64,000 bases of DNA from Streptomyces graminofaciens (lineage in GTDB: Bacteria; Actinomycetota; Actinomycetes; Streptomycetales; Streptomycetaceae), in contig NZ_AP018448.1 of NCBI RefSeq assembly GCF_030294945.1, positions 6,230,001 to 6,294,000 on the forward strand, read 5' to 3'. The position numbers and the translations under genes were made by a program. This document shows, piece by piece, positions 55,979 through 64,000 of this stretch (the stretch's first letter is position 1; every line of letters begins with the position of its first letter). Under the pieces are notes generated by a model. The model worked only from the letters and a program-made list of their open reading frames with translations, was not told the DNA's origin and made no database searches.

Positions 55979-56875
55979 CGACTCCTCCACCGGCACCGAC
56001 CCCGAATCCGGCGCGGGCCGCAGCGGGAACGGATCCACCCGCGTCTCATCGATCACCGGCTCCGCGGGCCGCGGCGGCTTCGGCATGACCGCCGCCTCGG
56101 AGTGCCCCCCGCACCCGTACGTCAGCGACACCACCCGCCCGTCCGCCGGCGCGAACTCATTCGCGCACACCCCGAACGCCTGCCCGAGCGACCCACCCAT
56201 CGGCACAAGGAACCCGCAGCTCAGACAGCTCGCGGGCGCGGCCTGCGCCATCGGCGTCTTCGCCCCGAACCCTTCCTCCCACCGGTCCGCCGCGACATGC
56301 AGCCCGTAGCGCGACAGCACACGCGCCCGGCGCATGCCCAGCTCCTCCGCGACCGCCGCGATCGACCCGCGCGACGGCGCGATCGGCAGGTTCGCCGGCA
56401 CCCGGGCGGTGACCTCGGCGTCCTCCGCCTCCACCAGCTCGGCCATGTCGTGCGAGACCGCGGCGTTCGGCGGCGGCTCCTCCTCGCCGGAGAAACCGGG
56501 CTCCAGCCGCAGATCCTCGGCGTCGGTGGGCAGCAGATCGCCGGGGCCCATGTCACCGGGCCTCAGCCGCTCGCTCCACGGCACCCACTCGGGCGCGAGC
56601 AGCGCGTCGGGGCCGGGCAGCAGCACGACCTCGTCCAACGTCACGATCTTCGCGCGTGAGGCCCGGGCGACGGTCACGGCCCAGCGCCAGCCGCGGTACC
56701 CCAGTTCCTTGCACTCGAAGAAGTGGGTGACGACTCGGTCCCCTTCGACGACGAGTCCCGCGTGCTCGCCCACCACGCCGGGTGCGGCCGCCTCCTCGGC
56801 GGCGCCGCGGGCGAGGTCGACGGCCTCGGCGCACAGGCGGTCGGGGGTGCGGCTTCGCGTTGTCGCTGCGCTCAC
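55949..56875 (-). CDS. DUF3027 protein
   Basis: 308 aa, actinobacterial DUF3027. Conserved text: DRVVTHFFECKELGYRGWRW, EWVPWSERLRPGDMGPGDLL, EELGMRRARVLSRYGLHVAA, and a CLSCGF...CANE...CGGHSEA Cys/His group that may bind zinc. Function unknown. GTG at 56875 has AGGAGAGA upstream and gives MSAATTRSRTPDRLCAEAVD. The end lies in a 33-bp duplication. Confidence 0.88.
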   Translation of the reverse strand: MSAATTRSRTPDRLCAEAVDLARGAAEEAAAPGVVGEHAGLVVEGDRVVTHFFECKELGYRGWRWAVTVARASRAKIVTLDEVVLLPGPDALLAPEWVPWSERLRPGDMGPGDLLPTDAEDLRLEPGFSGEEEPPPNAAVSHDMAELVEAEDAEVTARVPANLPIAPSRGSIAAVAEELGMRRARVLSRYGLHVAADRWEEGFGAKTPMAQAAPASCLSCGFLVPMGGSLGQAFGVCANEFAPADGRVVSLTYGCGGHSEAAVMPKPPRPAEPVIDETRVDPFPLRPAPDSGSVPVEESADEADLGHS

Positions 56876-57264
56876 AGGTATCGCTTCTCTCCTACGCCGT
56901 CTCACGAGTGCGCCTCCCGTCGACGGGGAGCGCGGACGGAGCGGACCGGAGGGCCGCGTCGACGTCCGCGCCCGATCGCACTCGGGCGCACCTATGTCAT
57001 CCATTCTGCGGGATGAACTTCAGGCGCGCGGCCGAGAACAACCGCCGCAGGCGCGTTATGCACGCTACCTTCTCCGAGCCTCCGCGCCCACACCGGCCGC
57101 TCCGCGGACTGTGCGGGGTTCGCCGACGGGGCTACGCCGAACCGCGCGAGCGACCGCGACGAACCCGCACCCGCCACACGCCCCCAAGCCCCCAGCTATC
57201 AGACAGCACCCCCATACGAGCGGTAACCGCACTACTGACCCCCATCCCGGGGCACTATGACGTC
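56876..57264. other. Divergent intergenic region
   Basis: 389 bp between DUF3027 and the MFS gene. Frames run through it from the MFS side but lack a suitable start. Apart from GC-rich low complexity I recognise no site. Confidence 0.4.
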
Positions 57265-58665
57265 GTGGCTGCCCTCAAGCGGAGCACAAGCGGCAAGAGC
57301 GAGGGCGGATCGGGCCGACTCGGCGGTGCCGTCCGCTCCGTCGCCCGCGCCCTGCACTTCCCGGTCACCGGCACCGCCAGGGGCATCCGCAAGGCCACCC
57401 ACGCGCACGGCGCCGGTGAGTCCGGCCTCGGCAAACTGATCGAACTGCACGGAGTGAACGGCGCCGGCGACGTGATGATCACCATCTCCCTCGCCTCCAC
57501 CGTCTTCTTCTCCGTCCCCACCGACGAGGCCCGCGGCCGGGTCGCGCTCTACCTCGGCATCACACTCGCCCCCTTCGCCCTCCTCGCCCCGGTCGTGGGC
57601 CCCCTCCTCGACCGCCTCCCGCACGGCCGCCGCGCCGCGATGGCCGGCGCGATGCTGGCCCGCGCCCTGCTCGCCCTGGTCCTGGTCGGCGCCGTCGAGT
57701 CCGGCACCTTCCAGCTCTACCCGGCCGCCCTGGGCGTCCTGGTCGCGTCGAAGGCGTACGGGGTGGTCAGAAGCGCGGTCGTCCCCCGGCTCCTCCCGCC
57801 CCGGTTCTCCCTGGTCAAGGCCAACTCCCGGGTCACGCTCTGCGGGCTCCTCGCCACCGGCGTCGCCGCGCCCGTCGGCGCCGGGCTCCAGGCCATCGGC
57901 CCGCGCTGGCCGCTCTACGGCGCCTGCGTGATCTTCATCGTGGGTACGGTCCTGTCGTTCTCCCTCCCGCACAAGGTCGACTCGGCGAAGGGCGAGGACA
58001 CCGCCCTGCTGGCCGCCGACCCCGAGCATCTGCACGGCCCGCACCGCAGCAGCACCCTCAAGCGCCCGGGTCTGCGTACGGTCGGCCCGGCCGTCACCCA
58101 CGCGCTCGGCGTCAACGCCGCCCTGCGCTGCCTCTCCGGCTTCCTGATCTTCTTCCTGGCGTTCCTGTTGCGCGAGCATCCGCTCTCCGGGCAGAGCGCC
58201 GCCGTCTCCCTCGGCATGGTCGCCGTCGCGGCCGGTACGGGAAACGCGCTCGGCACGGCCGTGGGGGCGTGGGTGAAGCAGCGCTCGCCGGAGCTGATCA
58301 TCGTGACCGTCGTCGCCGTCGAGCTGGGCGTGGCCGTCACGGCGGCGTTCTTCTTCGGGGCGTTCCTCATCGCCGTGCTCACCGCGGTCGCCGGTTTCTC
58401 GCAGGCCCTGTCCAAGCTGGCCCTGGACGCCCTGATCCAGCGCGACGTCCCCGAGGTCGTCCGCACCTCGGCCTTCGCCCGCTCCGAGACCCTGCTCCAG
58501 ATGGCCTGGGTGCTCGGCGGCGGCATCGGCATCGCGCTCCCCCTCAACGGCACCCTGGGCCTGGCCGTCGGCGCCACGATCGTCGCCGCCGGCTGGCTCA
58601 CCACGGTCCGCGGCCTGCTCGCGTCGGCGAGACACGGCTCAGCGCCCCACCCCCGGGTGGCGTGA
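57265..58665 (+). CDS. MFS-type membrane transporter
   Basis: 466 aa. A hydrophilic, basic N-terminus of about 70 residues (ALKRSTSGKSEGGSGRLGGA) precedes 12 helices: GDVMITISLASTVFFSVPTD, LAPVVGPLLDRLPHGRRAAM, VVRSAVVPRLLPPRFSLVKA and GFSQALSKLALDALIQRDVP. The class is conserved in Streptomyces beside DUF3027 and DUF2771 genes. Substrate unknown. GTG at 57265 is the first plausible start. Confidence 0.85.
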   Translation: MAALKRSTSGKSEGGSGRLGGAVRSVARALHFPVTGTARGIRKATHAHGAGESGLGKLIELHGVNGAGDVMITISLASTVFFSVPTDEARGRVALYLGITLAPFALLAPVVGPLLDRLPHGRRAAMAGAMLARALLALVLVGAVESGTFQLYPAALGVLVASKAYGVVRSAVVPRLLPPRFSLVKANSRVTLCGLLATGVAAPVGAGLQAIGPRWPLYGACVIFIVGTVLSFSLPHKVDSAKGEDTALLAADPEHLHGPHRSSTLKRPGLRTVGPAVTHALGVNAALRCLSGFLIFFLAFLLREHPLSGQSAAVSLGMVAVAAGTGNALGTAVGAWVKQRSPELIIVTVVAVELGVAVTAAFFFGAFLIAVLTAVAGFSQALSKLALDALIQRDVPEVVRTSAFARSETLLQMAWVLGGGIGIALPLNGTLGLAVGATIVAAGWLTTVRGLLASARHGSAPHPRVA

Positions 58666-58761
58666 GCTCTCCCCGTGTCTCAGAAGGGCCCTGGGTCACG
58701 GACACGGCACGCCGCACCCCCACGTAGGAGGTCTCCCGGAGGCGCCCGATAGCCTTCGCCC

Positions 58762-59256
58762 ATGACCTCCATGCCCCGCGGCGGAGCCGCTGATCGACGC
58801 AGCCGTCGCGCCGCAGCCGCTCTCGGCGCCGTTTCCGCCGGACTTCTCGTCCTGTCCGCCTGTGACAAGCCGTCGCCGATCGCCACCGTCACGGTCGGCG
58901 GGAAATCGGTGAGCACCGAGACCGACTGCTACACCGACGGCAAGGAGGTGACGCAGGAGGAGATCGCGAAGTGCCTCAAGGCCAAGGACCTGAAGTCGAT
59001 CACGATCGACACCGATGAGAAGGTCCGCTTCGGCGTCGACCCGGAGATCGCCGACAAGGGCTGGACGATCCTCCTCAACGGCCAGCCGCTCATGGGCGAG
59101 CCCACCAAGAAGACCTACCTGTCGGTCGGCGGCTACGTCTTCTTCAACGCCCAGTACGGCATCCAGGGCGACACCGTCGTGGTCTCCATCCGTGAGGGCA
59201 AGAACAAGGCCACCGGCGTGTGGTCCTTCAAGTTCAAGAAGGAAGACGACAGCTGA
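58762..59256 (+). CDS. DUF2771 lipoprotein
   Basis: 164 aa. Lipobox LVLSACDKP with Cys at about residue 34 for lipid attachment after a basic stretch (DRRSRRAAAAL). The exported part (VTVGGKSVSTETDCYTDGKE; VSIREGKNKATGVWSFKFKK) is DUF2771. Function unknown. ATG at 58762. Its stop is overlapped by the mqnB frame. Confidence 0.9.
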   Translation: MTSMPRGGAADRRSRRAAAALGAVSAGLLVLSACDKPSPIATVTVGGKSVSTETDCYTDGKEVTQEEIAKCLKAKDLKSITIDTDEKVRFGVDPEIADKGWTILLNGQPLMGEPTKKTYLSVGGYVFFNAQYGIQGDTVVVSIREGKNKATGVWSFKFKKEDDS

Positions 59257-59996
59257 CGCCGCCCGCCCAGGCACGCATCCTCGTGGCCACCGCGGTCCCC
59301 GCCGAACGGGACGCGGTGGCACGGGCGTTCACGGCGTGCACGCCCGTCACGGCCGAAGGCGAGGACGTACGGCTCCCGGGCGCGACCGTGCGCCGTCTCG
59401 GTGGCGGCTACGACCTCCTGGCCGCCGGTGTGGGCCCCGCCCTCGCCGCCGCCTCCACCGCCGCCGCGCTGACCGCCGCGGCCCTCGCCGGCACCCCGTA
59501 CGTCCTGGTCGTCTCCACCGGCATCGCGGGCGGCTTCCAGCCCGAGGCGCCGGTCGGCTCGCTGGTCCTCGCCGACGAGATCACGGCGGCGGACCTGGGC
59601 GCGGAGACTCCGGACGGCTTCCTCCCCGTCACGGACCTCGGCTTCGGCACGATCGCCCACACCCCGCCCCCGGCGCTCGTACGCGAGGCCGCGACGGCGA
59701 CGGGCGCCCGCACCGGCACGGTACTCACGGTCTCCACGGTCACCGGCACCGCCGAGCGGGCCGCGGCCCTCCGCACCCGCCACCCCCGGGCCCTGGCCGA
59801 GGCGATGGAGGGCTTCGGCGTGGCCGAGGCTGCGGCGGCCCACCGCACCCCCCTCCTCGAACTACGAGCGATCTCCAACCCCGTCGGCCCCCGTGACCGC
59901 GCGGCCTGGCGCATCGGCGAGGCCCTCACGGCCCTGACGGAGGCCTTCGGGAAGCTGGAGCCGGTCCTGAAGAGTTGGAGCAGCCATGACCAGTGA
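59220..59996 (+). CDS. mqnB: Futalosine hydrolase
   Basis: 258 aa from GTG 59220, about 247 aa from CTG 59253. Nucleosidase fold cleaving futalosine (or the aminodeoxy form) in the futalosine menaquinone route: RILVATAVPAERDAVARAF, AGVGPALAAASTAAAL, STGIAGGFQPEAPVGSLVLA, EAMEGFGVAEAAAAHRTPLL with catalytic Glu. The start is uncertain: a CTG overlapping the previous TGA (CTGA) follows AAGGAAG, while GTG 59220 overlaps the lipoprotein gene by 37 bases. mqnD follows with an 11-bp overlap. Confidence 0.92.
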   Translation: MVLQVQEGRRQLTPPAQARILVATAVPAERDAVARAFTACTPVTAEGEDVRLPGATVRRLGGGYDLLAAGVGPALAAASTAAALTAAALAGTPYVLVVSTGIAGGFQPEAPVGSLVLADEITAADLGAETPDGFLPVTDLGFGTIAHTPPPALVREAATATGARTGTVLTVSTVTGTAERAAALRTRHPRALAEAMEGFGVAEAAAAHRTPLLELRAISNPVGPRDRAAWRIGEALTALTEAFGKLEPVLKSWSSHDQ

Positions 59997-60840
59997 CGAG
60001 CAGCCCCTGCGGATCGCGTACTCCCCCTGCCCGAACGACACGTTCGTCTTCGACGCGCTCGCCCACGGCCGGGTCCCGGACGCGCCGGCCCTCGATGTGA
60101 CGTTCGCGGACATCGACATCACCAACGGCATGGCCGAGCGCGGCGAGTTCGACGTGCTGAAGGTGTCGTACGCCGTCCTGCCGTACGTCCTCGACGAGTA
60201 CGCCCTGCTGCCCTGCGGCGGCGCGCTGGGCCGTGGCTGCGGCCCACTGGTACTGACGCGCGAGCCGGACGCGGACCTCACCGGCCGCACGGTCGCGGTC
60301 CCGAGCGAGCGCTCGACGGCGTATCTGCTCTTCCGCCTCTGGACGGCGGACACCCTCCCGTCCGGCGTCGGCGAGATCGTCGTAATGCCCTTCCACGAGA
60401 TCATGCCGGCGGTCCGGGACGGGAAGGTCGACGCGGGCCTCGTCATCCACGAGGCACGCTTCACGTACCGGAACTACGGCCTCCATAAGCTCGCAGACAT
60501 GGGCGAGCACTGGGAGGCGACGACGGGCCTGCCGATCCCGCTGGGCGCGATCATCGCGAAGCGATCACTGGGCGCGAACACCCTGACGGGCCTGGCCGGC
60601 TCGATCCGCACCTCGGTGCGCGCCGCCTGGGACGACCCCGAGACCTCCCGCCCGTACGTCCTCGAACACGCCCAGGAGATGGACCCGACCGTCGCCGACC
60701 AGCACATCGGTCTGTACGTCAACGAGTTCACCGACGCGCTGGGCGAGGACGGCTATGCGGCGGTCCGGGGCCTGCTGACGCGCGCGGCGGCCGAGGGGCT
60801 GGTGCCGCCCCTCGGCCCGAACGCACTCGCTTTCCCGTAG
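59986..60840 (+). CDS. mqnD: 1,4-dihydroxy-6-naphthoate synthase
   Basis: 284 aa. Periplasmic-binding-protein-like fold enzyme of the futalosine pathway that opens cyclic dehypoxanthinylfutalosine. Motifs: RIAYSPCPNDTFVFDALAHG, DVLKVSYAVLPYVLDEYALL, PSERSTAYLLFRLW, GLVIHEARFTYRNYGL with the catalytic His (VIHEARFTY), and GLPIPLGAIIAKR. Its start overlaps the mqnB stop, so the two are coupled. The MITE begins 22 bp after the stop. Confidence 0.96.
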   Translation: MTSDEQPLRIAYSPCPNDTFVFDALAHGRVPDAPALDVTFADIDITNGMAERGEFDVLKVSYAVLPYVLDEYALLPCGGALGRGCGPLVLTREPDADLTGRTVAVPSERSTAYLLFRLWTADTLPSGVGEIVVMPFHEIMPAVRDGKVDAGLVIHEARFTYRNYGLHKLADMGEHWEATTGLPIPLGAIIAKRSLGANTLTGLAGSIRTSVRAAWDDPETSRPYVLEHAQEMDPTVADQHIGLYVNEFTDALGEDGYAAVRGLLTRAAAEGLVPPLGPNALAFP

Positions 60841-60862
60841 CCGGCCGGAGTTTCGGTCGGCC

Positions 60863-61043
60863 CTAGGGCGTGTTTCGAAAGTCCCGTCTGCCCCGCGACG
60901 CCTGGCACGGCACCTCGCCGCGTTGTCGGAATCGTCCACGTACGCCCAGTACGCGGACGACCCTCCGCCTTGCGACGCACCGCACCAGACGCCGCGGGCC
61001 CCGCCCTCCGGGCGGACGACGCCACTTTCGAAACACGCCCTAG
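60863..61043. mobile_element. 181-bp MITE with 20-bp perfect terminal inverted repeats
   Basis: Left end CTAGGGCGTGTTTCGAAAGT (60863-60882) and right end ACTTTCGAAACACGCCCTAG (61024-61043) are perfect inverted complements. No transposase is inside, so it is a non-autonomous element, probably mobilised by an IS5-type transposase; CTAG at both ends fits a YTAR target duplication. The interior holds inverted GC-rich repeats (around 60938-60961) but no gene. It lies between mqnD and the csp gene and overlaps the csp stop. Confidence 0.85.
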
Positions 61044-61423
61044 ACGTCCAACTGGTCGGCCACGGCGCGCAGGAGGCCCGCGATCTTCTTGCCGGAGGTG
61101 CGCTCGGGGTAGCGGCCCCTCTCCAGCATCGGCGTGATGTTCTCGAGCAGAGTCGTCAGGTCCTGCACGATCGAGGCCAGCTCGTCGGGCTTCTTTCGCT
61201 GGGCGGCGGCGACCGAGGGCGCCGGCTCCAGGATCGTCACGGAGAGGGCCTGGTCCCCTCGCTGACCGGCGACGACTCCGAACTCGACCTTCTGGCCCGG
61301 CTTGAGTGTGTCGACACCGTCGGGCAGTACGGAGGAGTGGACGAAGACATCGCCGCCGTCGTCGCGGGAGAGAAAGCCGAAGCCCTTCTCGCTGTTGAAC
61401 CACTTGACCTTGCCGGTAGGCAC
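61040..61423 (-). CDS. Cold-shock-domain protein
   Basis: 127 aa. Cold-shock domain at residues 1-66: [20 protein letters not shown] with RNP-1 KGFGFL, RNP-2 VFVHSS. The C-terminal extension (residues 67-127) is helical and is seen in Streptomyces CSPs of this length ([40 protein letters not shown]). It binds single-stranded nucleic acid. The stop TAG at 61040-61042 lies within the terminal repeat of the MITE. Confidence 0.92.
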   Translation of the reverse strand: MPTGKVKWFNSEKGFGFLSRDDGGDVFVHSSVLPDGVDTLKPGQKVEFGVVAGQRGDQALSVTILEPAPSVAAAQRKKPDELASIVQDLTTLLENITPMLERGRYPERTSGKKIAGLLRAVADQLDV

Positions 61424-61627
61424 GTCTGTCCTCGTCCTCGTACTCGTCGGAAACTGCGTCGGAAAGTGTTCGGTATGTGTTCCACACGTGTTCCGGGTGT
61501 GCGGAAACGGCCCTTGATAGCACTACAGCGGGTCGTCGGGACCCGCCGCTCCCAAGGCTAGTGGTCCGGAGGCCGGTGACAAGGCGTCGCCCGACTGTTC
61601 CTTCGCGCTGGGAACTACCCTGGTCGG

Positions 61628-61879
61628 GTGCGTGACAAAACCCAACCGAATTCCGCCGAACCCGGTGACCGGCTGATCCGTGCCGGTGTCATCGTCTTCT
61701 TCGTCGGTGCCGTGGCCACTCTCGTCACCGTGGCCCCGCTGTTCCTCGGAACGACGCCTTTCCCGACGTACATGTTCCTTTTGAGCATGCTCATGGGCGT
61801 CGGTTTCCTCATCGCGGGCGCCGGAGTGCTGCAAGCGGTCTCAGCGGGGCGCAGGAAGGCGCGAGAGGCGCGTTCTTAG
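61628..61879 (+). CDS. Small two-helix membrane protein
   Basis: 83 aa. Helices at about 18-40 (AGVIVFFVGAVATLVTVAPL) and 46-69 (TYMFLLSMLMGVGFLIAGAG), with a basic tail (RRKAREARS). Conserved family beside HAD genes in Streptomyces, role unknown. GTG at 61628. Its stop overlaps the convergent HAD gene by four bases. Confidence 0.8.
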   Translation: MRDKTQPNSAEPGDRLIRAGVIVFFVGAVATLVTVAPLFLGTTPFPTYMFLLSMLMGVGFLIAGAGVLQAVSAGRRKAREARS

Positions 61880-62517
61880 CGGTCGGCCGGGCCTTCGGCG
61901 CGACCGTTGGCGTATATGGCCAGCCACTCCGGGAACGCCGTCAGATCCGTGAGGACGACGTCGGCGCCCGCCTCGCGCAGCTCCCGGGCGTCGCAGGGAC
62001 CGGTCGCCACGGCCACGGAGTACGCCCGTGCCGTGCGCGCGCCGCGTACGTCGCCGGTGTGGTCGCCGACGTAGACATCGGCGCCGTGCTCGCGCAGGGC
62101 GTCCGCCTTGGCCTCGGCCCACAGGTTGCCGACGACCGCGTCGGGCTCGATGCGCAGGTGCTTCATATGCAGCTTGGCGTTCGGCTCGTACTTGGCGGTG
62201 ACGACGATCGCCCGCCCGCCGGCCGCCCGCACGGCCTCGATCGCCTGGCGGGCGCCGGGCATCGCGGGGGTCGCGGTGATGGCGATGTCGACGTACATCG
62301 CCCGATAGAGATCGGCGACGGCGGGGATGTCGTCCGCCGGGAACCAGTACGCCAACTCCTCCTCGAGCGGCGGCCCGAGCCGCGTGACCGCGAGATCCGC
62401 GTCGACGTACGTCCCCGTGCGTGCCGTCAGCTCCCGGTAACAGGCGTGGATGCCCGGCCGCGAGTCGATCAACGTCATGTCGAGATCAAACCCGACGGTC
62501 AGCCCAGAAGAGGTCAT
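61876..62517 (-). CDS. HAD-superfamily phosphatase
   Basis: 213 aa, PGP-like HAD hydrolase. Motif I TVGFDLDMTLIDSRPGI (DLDMT), motif II VVTAK, motif III/IV VYVGDHTGD. D-x-D and VGDHTGD acids are present. Likely phosphoglycolate-type or nucleotide phosphatase; substrate unknown. ATG at 62517 chosen by the conserved MTSSGLTVGFDLDMTLIDSR start; GGGAGG lies only one base before it, so a nearby start is possible. Confidence 0.87.
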   Translation of the reverse strand: MTSSGLTVGFDLDMTLIDSRPGIHACYRELTARTGTYVDADLAVTRLGPPLEEELAYWFPADDIPAVADLYRAMYVDIAITATPAMPGARQAIEAVRAAGGRAIVVTAKYEPNAKLHMKHLRIEPDAVVGNLWAEAKADALREHGADVYVGDHTGDVRGARTARAYSVAVATGPCDARELREAGADVVLTDLTAFPEWLAIYANGRAEGPADR

Positions 62518-62550
62518 GCCTCCCATTGTGACGGGGCGCATGTGGTTGCT

Positions 62551-62632
62551 CGCGCGGTTCCCCGCTCCCCGTGCTTCTGCCTTCAGGGGCACGGGGAACC
62601 GCGCGACAAGCCCCCACCGGCCCGCAGAAAAT
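62551..62632. repeat. Dispersed element copy forming a hairpin
   Basis: CGCGCGGTTCCCCG (62551-62564) pairs perfectly with CGGGGAACCGCGCG (62592-62605), followed by the CGACAAGCCCCCACCGGCCC segment. Placed after the HAAS gene stop on the minus strand, it may act as a terminator. Confidence 0.7.
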
Positions 62633-62638
62633 CCCCGG

Positions 62639-63718
62639 TCAACGCGCCCGCTGCGAGCGCCACAAGAGGTAGAGGGCCGACCCGACGGCCGCCACCCGCA
62701 CCACCCACGGCCAGGTCTCCGCGACCGCCGCGTTCATCTGCCCCTGAACGATGGGGTCACCCCACCGCCCATCGGCACGCCCCCACAGCCAGACGACACC
62801 CCCCGCCGCAGCCAGCCCCGGAATGATCACCACGGCCCACTTCGACTCGTTCTGCGACAACCTCCGCGAGAGATACGCGATCAACCACCCCGCCGCCAAC
62901 GGCACCAGACTGCCGACGACCGCCCCTGCCACCAACAACCCCGCCGCCAACAGCAGAAGCGGATTGCTCCAGCCCCCGCCGAGCGGCCGCAGACGGGGAA
63001 GACGGCGGCGCCTGGCACCGGTCTCGTCCGCCTCCGGCGCTGACGGCTCGGAGGGCGCGGAGGGTCCAGACGGCGCGGCGGCCCCCGGCACCGTCTTCTC
63101 GACCGACCGGCCCTTCCCTCCCGCCTCGGTGTCCCGCACGGGCGGCGGCTTCAACAGCTCGGGAATCTCCACGCCCCCGACGAACCCCGGTACCGCGTCC
63201 CCGAGCCCGAACTCCCCACCCCCGAACCCACCCCCGCCGGATCCCCCGCCCCCGACCTGCCACCAGTCCGGCCGCGCCACCCCGTTCCCCAGCTCGTGCT
63301 CGGGCGCGAGATGCGGCGGGGAGGGCCCGTCGTCAGGGGCGACCGCCGGCTCCGTCCGCCGCGGCCGGGGCACCCCTCGACGCCGCAGCCCCTTGGTGAG
63401 CCCACCGGCCCACCCCGTGGCCTCGTCGTCGACATCCGCGGCCGTCACCCGCTGCACAGGCACGGCCGTCCGCGGCTCGGGCACGTCACCGGACCCGCCC
63501 GCGGCGGCCACGACCTCGTCGGGGCTGCCGAGCCGGGAGATGATGCGGCGCACGGCGACCGGGCTGTCCACCGGCGCCTTCGCCCGGGCCCGGTCGATCT
63601 CGTCCCGCAGCGCCGACACCAGCCGCATCCGGGTCGCCGACGGCAACTGCTGTTGCTGAGCCAGATCACCGACCCGGCTCAGATACTCGTAGACGACCTG
63701 GTCACTCTCAATCCCCAC
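62639..63718 (-). CDS. HAAS-like N-terminal membrane protein
   Basis: 359 aa. An N-terminal HAAS-type helical segment (VVYEYLSRVGDLAQQQQLPS; RMRLVSALRDEIDRARAK; RIISRLGSPDEVVAAAGG), as in proteins working with PadR-type regulators, then a Pro/Gly-rich cytoplasmic spacer (about 85-245) and a C-terminal bundle of four helices (LLLLAAGLLVAGAVVGSL; WAVVIIPGLAAAGGVVWLW). GTG at 63718 has CGGAGGGG upstream. Role unknown, probably membrane signalling. Confidence 0.83.
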   Translation of the reverse strand: MGIESDQVVYEYLSRVGDLAQQQQLPSATRMRLVSALRDEIDRARAKAPVDSPVAVRRIISRLGSPDEVVAAAGGSGDVPEPRTAVPVQRVTAADVDDEATGWAGGLTKGLRRRGVPRPRRTEPAVAPDDGPSPPHLAPEHELGNGVARPDWWQVGGGGSGGGGFGGGEFGLGDAVPGFVGGVEIPELLKPPPVRDTEAGGKGRSVEKTVPGAAAPSGPSAPSEPSAPEADETGARRRRLPRLRPLGGGWSNPLLLLAAGLLVAGAVVGSLVPLAAGWLIAYLSRRLSQNESKWAVVIIPGLAAAGGVVWLWGRADGRWGDPIVQGQMNAAVAETWPWVVRVAAVGSALYLLWRSQRAR

Positions 63719-63760
63719 GAGGCCCCTCCGGGGTACATCCGGTTGTGAACCGACCGTATC

Positions 63761-63819
63761 GCGCCCCGTAAGGGGTGCCGGGAACGGCGCGAGCAACCAC
63801 AGCGCGACCCGCAGCCGCC
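63761..63819. repeat. Dispersed intergenic element, diverged copy
   Basis: GCGCCCCGTAAGGGGTGCCG, then GGAACGGCGCGAGCAACCAC and GCGACCCGCAGCCG, in the gap between the HAAS gene and the next, divergent gene. Confidence 0.5.
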
Positions 63820-63869
63820 AACGACCGCGCACCCCCACCCCACTGGGCACACCCGCTACCGTTGACCGG

Positions 63870-64000
63870 ATGAGCACCGAGGAGCCCACCCCCGCGCCCC
63901 TGAGCGGAGCCCCCCGCTCGCTGGCCGAAGCCCTGCGCGCAAGGGACGACGGTTCGCTGGCCGTGCTGCTCCGCGCGCGGCCGGACCTCATCACGCCGGT
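63870..64000 (+). CDS. Helicase-associated domain protein, 5' end only
   Basis: Only the first 43 codons are present: MSTEEPTPAPLSGAPRSLAE then ALRARDDGSLAVLLRARPDL. This matches the N-terminus of Streptomyces helicase-C-terminal/winged-helix proteins located near the XPB-like helicase gene, as I remember them. Truncated by the window edge. Confidence 0.55.
   Translation, partial: MSTEEPTPAPLSGAPRSLAEALRARDDGSLAVLLRARPDLITP

Overview
The window is high-GC actinobacterial DNA, almost certainly a Streptomyces chromosome. Indicators are strong third-position GC bias, GTG/TTG starts, ATGA/GTGA overlaps, a conservon, TTA (bldA-type) codons in a few genes, the futalosine menaquinone route (mqnB, mqnD) and gene order I remember from the Streptomyces core (citrate synthase-pdxH, serC, mqnB-mqnD-csp). 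No rRNA, tRNA, CRISPR array or intact transposase was seen.

Layout. 1-4 kb: a 25-codon RRHVD-type leader peptide before a 2OG-Fe(II) oxygenase, then citrate synthase divergent from pdxH. 3.4-11.9 kb: a seven-gene leftward operon resembling atu/liu (acyclic terpene or leucine) catabolism: TIGR03084 protein, AtuA-like protein, acyl-CoA carboxylase beta and alpha subunits, acyl-CoA dehydrogenase, enoyl-CoA hydratase, TetR; a palindrome sits in its promoter region. 12-15.7 kb: EamA exporter, an alpha/beta hydrolase without the usual His, a secreted protein and a probably frameshifted GntR/UTRA regulator.

15.9-28.1 kb is the most interesting stretch: a rightward block with a 1298-aa membrane NACHT NTPase carrying an N-terminal amyloid-signalling-like motif, cvnA-cvnB-cvnC without the expected GTPase cvnD, a CYP157-like P450 lacking the EXXR Arg, and a 1223-aa membrane STAND NTPase with clustered cysteines. 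This is my candidate for an undescribed signalling or immune-like system; the functional link is inferred from gene order.

28.3-41.8 kb: serC, an orphan nitrate-sensor-type kinase, an AraC/GyrI regulator, a CebR-box-controlled GH5-CBM2 cellulase, a decayed WD40 fragment in a minisatellite, a secreted beta-propeller-like protein, an SGNH hydrolase, a Uma2 protein, an MFS carrier with 12 GACACC repeats in frame, a duplicated SnoaL-like protein and an aldo/keto reductase. 41.9-50.4 kb: a 29-residue membrane peptide, a 2'-5' RNA ligase-like protein, MFS plus MarR, a ribbon-helix-helix protein, an NCS2 purine permease, DUF2530, a P-type ATPase and DinB. 50.4-64 kb: two paralogous secreted proteins, a sacsin-type GHKL ATPase, DUF3027, MFS, a DUF2771 lipoprotein, mqnB, mqnD, a 181-bp MITE that supplies the stop codon of a cold-shock gene, a HAD phosphatase, a HAAS-like membrane protein and the start of a helicase-associated protein.

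Tandem repeats are unusually dense (hexamers, 9-, 19-, 27-30- and 33-bp units), and at least seven related copies of a dispersed intergenic element occur between genes.
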